64,000 nucleotides of DNA from NCBI GenBank assembly GCA_029207755.1, contig JARCOQ010000006.1, positions 68,670,093-68,734,092 on the forward strand, in the 5' to 3' direction. Below, in pieces: positions 56,320 to 64,000 of this stretch (positions are counted from its first letter, which is position 1; every line of letters starts with the position of its first letter). Under the pieces are notes generated by a model that worked only from the letters and a program-made list of their open reading frames with translations, did no database searches and was not told the origin of the DNA. The translations under genes were made by a program, and so were the position numbers. The stretch is from Chamaea fasciata. Its lineage: Eukaryota; Chordata; Aves; Passeriformes; Sylviidae.

Positions 56320-57763
56320 TTTTCACTTTCTTATTTGGGATATTAGGCAAACCTTCCTTTCCCTGATGAAAGAGCGAGAATACCCACTGCATGTCTAAAG
56401 CAAGAATATAAAAGGGAAGCTACATAAATGGTTTTGCTCTGTTTTCGAGGTAGAATATGAAAAGGAGGTTTGTGAATGAAGTTCAGTTTTATGGAAATGC
56501 ATTGCACTTGTGGACTTTAAAGAGAAATCTATGGTTGCTGTGCTCTGCCGCTTGTAGCTTTTTGTTATTCTTTACATAGACCTTTTCTCTTTTCATGCTT
56601 AGACATGGTTGTGCTTCCTTTCCCATCCTAGGGGATTGCCAGTGAGGTTTCATTGGAGTAATTGCTTTTCTTAAGTTCTAAAAGTGTTACCATTTCTTTA
56701 GCTGAGTCACCTATGCATGATTGGAGCTTTAAAGACACAATTTTCAAAGGTGGCTGGGGATTTGACTACTCAATTAAACCAAGTGAAACAGAATCTCCCA
56801 ATGCTCTAAGGTGCTTTGGGAAAATCTCTTCCTAAATGTAGCAGCTTAATGATGATCTAAAGATACATAAAGACATTTTCATCTCTTTTTACTGAAAAAT
56901 CAAGGGCTACTTCCACACAGTGGAAACTAGACAGGCATTAAAGAATATCACAAACTCCGCAGAGGCAAATCTTACTCCATTCTTCTGGACTACAGCTCAG
57001 TTAGTAGCCCTGTTGTTTTTTTTCCTGAAGCATGGCTAAATTATAGGGCATGGGCAATATATCTGCTGTATTTTGGGCCTGCCTTTCCACAGAAGACACA
57101 AAGAATGGCTTGTCAGAGATCCGCAGCATACTGTTAGGATACAGGAAGTGTTCATCTGGGTCAGGTGGTTTGATTCAAGTTCACATCTCCATATTTCCAT
57201 TCCTATTCATAAGTAAAATAAGAATTAGCACCAAAACACTGACATGAAAGCTGTCAGAGCACTAAGGGCACCAGGTCACCCTAGTTGCCCTAACCACCCT
57301 CTGCCCATTGGTCCAGCAGTCCTACTTAGGCTCAAGCATTGGCTTCTATAAGGGCTATGCTGTTTGTTTAGCTTTATTAGTGTCCTCCTGTCCTGACTGT
57401 ATTTCAGGGTTATCTTACTGCTGCAGAATGGCCTGTTACAGTTTAGGTGCTGCAGTTGCCTTCATGAGGCCTGCTGTGCCGTGGGCCTGCTCTCTTGAAG
57501 CAGTGTGGGCTGTGCCCCGTGGCTGAGGGCACAGCCATGCCTGCAGATGGTTAGCTGGACATCCCAGCTTACCTGCTCCCACTGCTCCTTTGGACAGGCG
57601 TGCTGAGTGCTGACGTGTCACCCATCCCTGGCAAGGGGTAACAACAGAAAGGCTTCAGTAAAACCCCTGAGAACCAGGTTGTCCCAGGTACAAAATGCCA
57701 GGTGAAGACTTAAGCTTTAGCTTTCATGTTTTTCAGATTCTGTGCTGCCCAGGGGAGTGGTTC
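56320..57763. other. Intergenic region between the two LTR-like elements
   Basis: About 1.4 kb with no gag, pol or env-like frame and no host exon recognised. This argues against the two LTR-like segments being the ends of a single provirus; their sequences also differ. Confidence 0.65.
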
Positions 57764-58158
57764 TGAGCCTCATATTTAGTGTTAGTAAGCTCTCTTCACA
57801 GAGCAGGTAGACAAAACAAATCCTTTTCCTGCTGGAGACCAAGGAGAGTGGTTACAATTTTTCAGGCCCAAAAGCACAAACAACAGTGGACTGAAAAGAG
57901 AAAGCAAGAAGGATAGGACTTCATAATCTGAAGCTCTCATTGGATAATTAACTCCAATGTGCAAATGGACCAAAACTTATAAAAGTGTGAGACCTCTTGA
58001 CTGGTCATCCATTTTGTGATCATTTTGGGTCCATCTTGGGTGTAGCCCTGGCCAGGCTCCTGTACTGCCCAAGGTGTATCCTTTTTTAATAAATACCTAC
58101 TTTGTCCTTTTAGCTCTGTCTAGTCTCTGTTCCAGGTCAGCCTTCACAAGGCATCACA
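57764..58158 (+). mobile_element. Probable solo ERVL-like LTR
   Basis: The layout is that of an avian retroviral LTR on the plus strand: CATTGG near 57939, the TATA-like ACTTATAAAAG near 57976, then U5-like sequence ending with AATAAATACC near 58090, CTCTGTCTAGTCTCTG and a CATCACA end. TGAGCC at 57764 and ACA at 58158 give standard LTR ends. The flanking pentamers GGTTC (57759-57763) and GGTAC (58159-58163) match at 4 of 5 bases, a possible decayed target duplication. No gag, pol or env frames are near. The family assignment is from general resemblance only. Confidence 0.6.
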
Positions 58159-59797
58159 GGTACCACTCTATTTACCAACATATTGTAAGCTTAGGTGCAG
58201 CTGTAAGGCACCTACAGATTGCTCTGTAAGTAGTCATCACACTTTGTTGACTGGTACATCCAACATGAGTCTGTAATCACTCCAGAGGACTTAGCTATCC
58301 TGTTGCTGTTTGCATATTGAAAGCTTTTTAGTTCACAGTTTTGTTTGATGCAATAATTTTTTTTTCACTTGGTCCCTTGATTTTTTTTCATTTAAAGCTG
58401 TACACATGAGTTTGGTGAGTTATCTGACTGAGAAACATGGTGAAAATCAGAGCAATAGCTGGTGGGTTGTTCTGTTTACTGATAAGCTGTATTTCCCTCA
58501 GCAGGAGCTATAAACAACAGATGACTTATGGAAAGAAAATTTGTGGAAAATGATGGATATTATCTACGTAAAGGTTGTCTGTGACATTCAGAAAACATGA
58601 TTTGCACAAATTCTGAAGTTCACACCACAGGAGAGGATTGCAAAACACATCCATCTGGTAGCCCCCTTATGTTTTTCTAGGCCAAATCTGTGATTTGGCT
58701 TCAGTGTTAATACAATCCACATGTTGGCCTACAGAGAGAGAAAGTACTTACTAAGCAGAATAATTCCCCTTTTTTTCAGTGATAAATTCGCTAGATTCCC
58801 ATCACCTTGTGAGAATGGAAGACACTATGCTGAATAGTAGCAGGAAGCTCTGCATCTTATTAAAGGGCTCACTTACAAAAGTTGCTGACAGCCACCCAAT
58901 AATGGCATAAAGCTTTGTTTTGGTGTGGGAAGGGGGAATTTTGATTCATTTTACCTTACAGAACAAAGTTTCTTGAAATCTGGTATATTCACTAAGCAGC
59001 ACACAAGTTGGGGTGATTTGCTGTGACAGCGCATGCAGTCTGTCAGCAGTCAAGTGCTTAAGGGAGGGGGGAAGATTTGGGATTTATTTGCTTGGAGAAT
59101 ATCATAGCTAATTGTTAAGGAAACTCCTTTTTTCCTGAAGCGGGCTAGCTATTATGATTCTGCATCTGTAAGCTCTCCACAGCACTTGGCTTTTGCTCTA
59201 GATCATTCCATGAGCACATTCTGCTGATGTTTACACAGTTGTTAACTGCTGAAACACTAAGTCCATTCAGGAGTGAAACTGGGAGCTGCATCCTGGTGCC
59301 CTGATAATCCAGGTAACTGCTTCTTTGACCTTGCACTGAAACTGGTTGAAAGTGGAATTTGCTAGAGAAAATATGGAAGTATATAGACTTGTGTTGCTGG
59401 AAAAACACTGCTAAAAAGATAGCTGTTGGCGAGCATTTAGGGGGATAGCCAATAAAGACAGCAGGAGTGGAAGGTTTTTAAAATAGTCTGAGACTTGCTG
59501 TACACCTGGTTTTTTTTCTGTCCAGCTCAGTGCATACTGCCTTTCCTGGCTCTTTTATGAGCATTGTTATCTTGAGTTCTGCAAGCTGAAGTTAATTGAC
59601 AATACTGGTAGCCAAAGCTATTGCCCTAACAGAGAATGCATGTAGGCAGAAATCCAAATCACACTCAAGTTGCAGAAAAGATATCTCTGTTGCAGTATAA
59701 CCAAAAGGTTGCCCCAGGAAAATGCAGGCAGTGTGTTAATCTGTCTTCCCACCTGCTGCCTGTAGATTTCAGCCAATTTCTAGCCAGTGGTTACTTT

Positions 59798-59877
59798 AAA
59801 TCTATTCCTATTATCACTATTTAATAGTAATAATAGGATTAGATTTAATAATAGATCCTATTATTACTATTTAATCT
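59798..59877. repeat. Cluster of AT-rich inverted repeats
   Basis: A 24-nt arm at 59798-59821 is inverted at 59823-59846 with two mismatches and a 1-nt spacer. The second arm is inverted again: 16 nt at 59823-59838 is perfectly complementary to 59856-59871. The three copies thus alternate in direction. The core word is CCTATTATTACTATT. It could fold as competing hairpins. Confidence 0.85.
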
Positions 59878-61229
59878 ATGGAAGGATTTTTGTCAAGGTG
59901 GAAGTCAGACCAGTCACTGATTTTTCAAGGCTTATTTTGTTTTATTAAATCTTGTCCAGAGTTAAATACAGGAGCCCTTGCTACAAGGGAAGGTAATTGT
60001 TTTACAATTACCTGGTCTGTAGAGAACTTCGTGGAGATGGCTTTTAATGAAAAGCATCTGGAAAAATGCCATGATTTAATTGAAAGGCCACCCCACGGAG
60101 CAAGGCACAGGCTAAAACAGGAGGGTGTGGATTAAGCCCTGCATCGTCAAGTAGGGCCATGAACATGCCATTCTGTGACAGCAGTTTTCTGGCCCAAATG
60201 GGTACCTGCCCCAGCAAGTCTTTCCCAGCTCCTGCTGGCAATATTTTCTGGAATATTTTCTTGTAAGGGCTCCATGTGTCTGAAATGAGACTCACAGCTG
60301 GTGCCTTGCTGTTCTTTATGTTCAAGAGGAGCTTACAGGACCTGCCAGCAGCACTCTGGGGACATATCAGGGTGTGCCTGGCAGCAGACTGTGCAGTGCT
60401 GGACTGAGTAACTTGGCTCTGCTGGAAAACCACTGGAACCAGGAAAAACTGTGCTGCCTAGGTGGAGCTGGGAAGACGACTGAAGTCCCTAAGCAGTCTT
60501 TCATTGACAAAAATCGCTAGACAAGCTTCTCCTGCCCTTGTTTTTAAGTAAGTGCATTGGCTTGATGCTGATTTAGGAGTGACAGCAGTGCTGATCCTTT
60601 TCCTTATCTGGTGTGGTCGGCATGAGCTCTGTAACTGGCTTCCTATGATCAAGAGTGGGCACATGTTTGAGACAGCAGCTCTCCTAGGAGAGAAACTGGG
60701 GCTTGAATGCAGGAGTATTGTGGAGCTTTGGCAGACAGCTGTCTCTCCCAGTTTGATGCAGTGCCTCATGTTCCACTCCCAGCATGTTTCTTCTAGTGAG
60801 GTGACACCACCTGGTGCCAGCCTGCAAAGCTGCCTCTCTCTCTCCCCGGATACAACCAACTGCTAAGAGCCTGTGCTAGTAGTGCAGTAAAGCTCAGGCA
60901 GGGAAATTCAGGCATCAAGGACTCGAGTTTCTCTTAGTATTCCCATGTCTGGGTGGCATGGTTGCACACAGGGTATGGGTTTGTGTAGATGTGCTGAGTG
61001 CCTTAATGAAATCCTGACCAGATTTGGCAAGTGGGGGATGAGAAAGCAAGTACTCCTCTGCTCTGCACCTGGTCTGATATTTTGTAGATGGTCATAAGAT
61101 CACCAGCAAATAGGAGATGACTGATTCCAAACCCCAGAGATATAAAATTATGCCAAGGGGTGTGGAGGGGGGGAGAAAGTAGGAAGGTGTGGAAGACTTT
61201 ATGGCTTCTTATTGCAGCTGTTATAGATT

Positions 61230-61330
61230 TAAAAAAAAAAAAAAAAAAGACAAACCTCACAAAACCAAAAACAAACAAAAAACCAAACAGAAAAACCCAC
61301 TAACAAAAACAACAACAACAAAAACCCCAC
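61230..61330 (+). repeat. A-rich / CAA simple-sequence tract
   Basis: A run of about 18 A is followed by some 85 bases almost free of G and T, with AACAACAACAAC near its end. It may be a degraded microsatellite or an old retrotransposon tail. Confidence 0.75.
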
Positions 61331-62833
61331 AACTTGCATGTCCTCCCACGACAGTAACAGGTATTTCCCTTTTGTGGTAGCCTGGTAGATTTAGGGGTTT
61401 TCTGAAACACATTATTGGAAAGGGCTCCTTTACAGCCTACATCCTTAACTGCTAGAGAAAGCAATCAGTGTAGCAGCAACCTAAATAACAGTGAGGCATA
61501 AAATCAGAAACATACTCAAGCTTGCTGTAAAAAAAGGCAACAAAGAAGCTCTGAAAAACTGTTGTTATTTCTAGAGAATTTCTGTGAGCATAAACACCCA
61601 GGCCAAAGTGGAAGTGACCATACAGAATCTTCAGCCATGAGAGGACAGGTCTTGCAACTTAGTCCACAAGAGAGAAACAAAAGCTTGCCCTCATCATCAC
61701 CTGGGGAGCTGCTCTGTGAGCAAGGACAGAATTGTGGGCAGTTTTACTTCATCTCCACAGTCTTTGATTTATGTTGGATAGAGAAACGCATTGCCATTAG
61801 CTTGCCGGTTTGTTGTGACTTCTACCTGCAGCTTCAAAATCTCTTTGTAAGGTTTTCCACCTCTTTTTGGTCTGATAATAGATATTGGGACAATCTGGAA
61901 ACGGGTATTTAAATATCCAACTGCACGTCCAGGACTGGTGAAACCTGACTGGCACTTCCTAGCATGAGGAAAACACATAAGCAAGCAGAAGCAAAATGTC
62001 ATACACGGATATGAGTGGATTTATTGGAGAAGAATCCATGATCTGGGCAGTTTGCTGGCAAAACTGAGCTAGAAAATTGGGATTGGATGAAGCTTTGCCA
62101 GTTCCATGGCTCCAAAGTTGTGTCATGTTTCTTTAATGCCATACAGCTACTGTAGGGCTGGTAAGTCCTCTCAAAAATGCTTTTACCTTGCAGGCAGGCA
62201 CAGACTGTATTTGGCAGAACCAGCCTCAGATAATATTTAGGCACAGACCACAGCATGTGGCAAATAACTGTTAGCAACTGACTGAAAAAATCCCTTAAAA
62301 TAAGCGGCTGTTTATTCTGATGGGTAATGAAAAAGCAGTTAGAGTGTTGCAATTTAACATTCACTTAAACATTTAAGAGCTCTTCAATGGAAATGACAGT
62401 AAACTGGGGTAATACAAGTCTTGTGTTTATCTAGAGCTTACCTGGAGGTACCTCCTTAGAGCTTGTCAGCACAGGAGCCATGTGGAGCTCAGAAGTGTGA
62501 GACTGCCCAAGAGGGAGAACAAGTCAAATCACGAGACAGTTAAGCTTGGAGAGGGGCATTTCTTTCAGGTACTGGAACAACAGCTGTGGTTCTAAACATC
62601 AGTTTTTGCAGTGGTTAACCTGGAACCCCTTGTTTTTTTTGATTTTTGACTTAAAAATTGATGTTTAGAGATACTTGCTTTAAAAAAAAAAAACAAAACA
62701 ACAAAACAAAGTTCTTGGGTTTTGGGGATGAGGGTTGGGTAGAAGATAATTGTAATTATTTCAGTGGAATTCATAATAATGAAAGCACTCCAGAATGAAC
62801 CTGCTCAGACTCACCTATTGGAGATTGTTTCAC

Positions 62834-62912
62834 TTTTTTTTTTTTTTTTGCCTTTTTTTTTTTTTGGTTGGTTGGTTGGTTTTTTGTTTTGTTTTTTGGG
62901 TTTTTTTTTTCC
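62834..62912 (+). repeat. T-rich / GGTT simple-sequence tract
   Basis: Two long T runs (about 17 and 13) are followed by four GGTT units and further T/G runs. It is low complexity and length-unstable. Confidence 0.85.
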
Positions 62913-64000
62913 CTAATTTACTAAAGGACTAAATTCTTAAGCTTGCTAGAGTTAATTGCTTGGTAAAAATGTAAGGTCAGTGGCCCCTGTTATGGTTTGA
63001 CTGGCAGTGGTTCAAACAGATCCTAGCAAAATGAAGCAGTGCTTTAATTGTAGCTGATGCTTTTAAGTTTAAATGAAGCTTTGTTTTCTAAGGTCATTAT
63101 GATACCAACTGCAATTTCTTTTCTAAGGAAGTCAGGTCCAGGGATATTTTAGATTACCCTGAAAAGATTCTCTTTTAGACTACAGGAATGAAAACACATA
63201 CCTGTCAAAGGATTTGCCCCAGGTCACCTGAATTTAGCTTCATTATCTTAGCAGAGCCAACTTCCTTAAGAAGGTGTGAGTCATGATGGAGAGTTTCATT
63301 GGAGGATATATGTAGCTAACATAAAAGCTGCTTTAATTTGCAGAATATCCAAATAAATCCTGATGTGAGGATCAGCACATGGAATAAATGCAGTGATGCC
63401 AAACTCTTGAGGCAAGAAGGGGACTTGGGAGATCCCAGAGTATACTTCATCAGTGTCTGAAGTGAGTCTACAGCATCTGTGCATACGTGAGGACTATGTC
63501 ACTGTGTCTTGATCACACCAGTCAGTGAGCCAAGGCTAGAAACCAGCACCATTCTAAGTAGTTAACAATGGGAACATGAAAAGGAGTGAAGTGTAGGACA
63601 CAACCATGACAGCTGCCTGATGTTGCTGTTTCTTCATGCCTCGGGTTAGCACCACTTGAGAGAACCCAGGTAGTGAGTGAGCTGTGACCATGACAGTTTA
63701 CCTACTACTTGAGTACTTCTGGAGGGAAGGGTTTCATCCAGTGAAAATGTTGTATTGAGAGGCTTCTTTTGGTCAAAAGAGTGTGTTTTGAGCAGTCTGT
63801 TCATGTGCTGTAGGGGTGCCCAGCAAAAATCCTGTTGCCTATCCAGAGGTTTGGCCAGTATGTGGCCTGTAATGCTCTATGTTGACACCACTGTGTTAGA
63901 ACTCCGCTACAATCCAGGGTGTCTTTGAGAATGAGGAAAGAAACATTGGCTGTGGAATTTAAGACCAGGCATCCACTCTTTTCTCAGCAAAGGTGAAGAA

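Larger units (their letters stand above)
58159..64000. other. Intergenic region at the right end
   Basis: It holds the inverted-repeat cluster at 59798-59877, an A-rich then CAA-rich tract at about 61230-61330 and a T-rich, GGTT-containing tract at about 62834-62912. No coding exon is recognised. Annexin exons, which might be expected upstream of BMP2K from mammalian gene order, were looked for and not seen. Confidence 0.65.

Noticed and set aside
55566..58158. A single provirus bounded by the two LTR-like segments
   Set aside because: The two segments differ in sequence and length, and the 1.4 kb between them has no retroviral gene signature.
59145..62364. Annexin exons on the minus strand
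   Set aside because: Open frames of 87-133 codons were checked for annexin repeat features and none were found.

Overview
The window looks like avian nuclear DNA. It holds a vertebrate multi-exon kinase gene packed into about 32 kb, a CR1 retrotransposon whose 3' end has the 8-bp repeat typical of bird CR1 copies, and LTR-like elements with no long internal retroviral ORFs. I see no bacterial-style operons, CRISPR array or tRNA.

Left half (1 to about 34,300): the minus strand carries the 5' and middle part of BMP2K (BIKE), a NAK-family serine/threonine kinase involved in clathrin-dependent traffic and the closest paralogue of AAK1. Fourteen coding exons can be placed with GT/AG borders and an unbroken reading frame, from the ATG at 33860 to a donor at 1892/1891 (596 codons plus 1 base). 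Exons 1-8 encode the kinase domain, exons 9-10 a conserved basic linker, exons 11-13 a Gln-rich segment, and exon 14 an NPF-containing segment. Reading through the exon 14 donor gives a 12-residue tail and a stop at 1854-1856, which makes a 608-aa short form. Exons for the rest of the long form were not found and should lie beyond position 1. Exon 1 sits in a CpG-rich promoter (about 33,520-34,460) with ETS-like, NRF1-like and GC-box motifs and a possible AUG-UGA start-stop uORF. Intron 1 is about 18.4 kb and contains a small GC-rich island near 22,540-22,760.

Right half (about 34,300-64,000): I recognise no protein-coding host gene. It contains a short plus-oriented CR1 3' fragment beside the promoter (34,549-34,660), a 5'-truncated minus-oriented CR1 with much of its reverse transcriptase ORF (51,914-53,280), two LTR-like elements on the plus strand (about 55,566-56,319 and 57,764-58,158), a cluster of AT-rich inverted repeats (59,798-59,877), two small tandem duplications and several homopolymer tracts. 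The rest looks like ordinary intergenic sequence upstream of BMP2K.

I see no strong candidate for a new biological system. The most useful points are the short-isoform read-through, the start-stop uORF, the species difference in the Gln/His tract, the GC island in intron 1 and the repeat insertions near the promoter.
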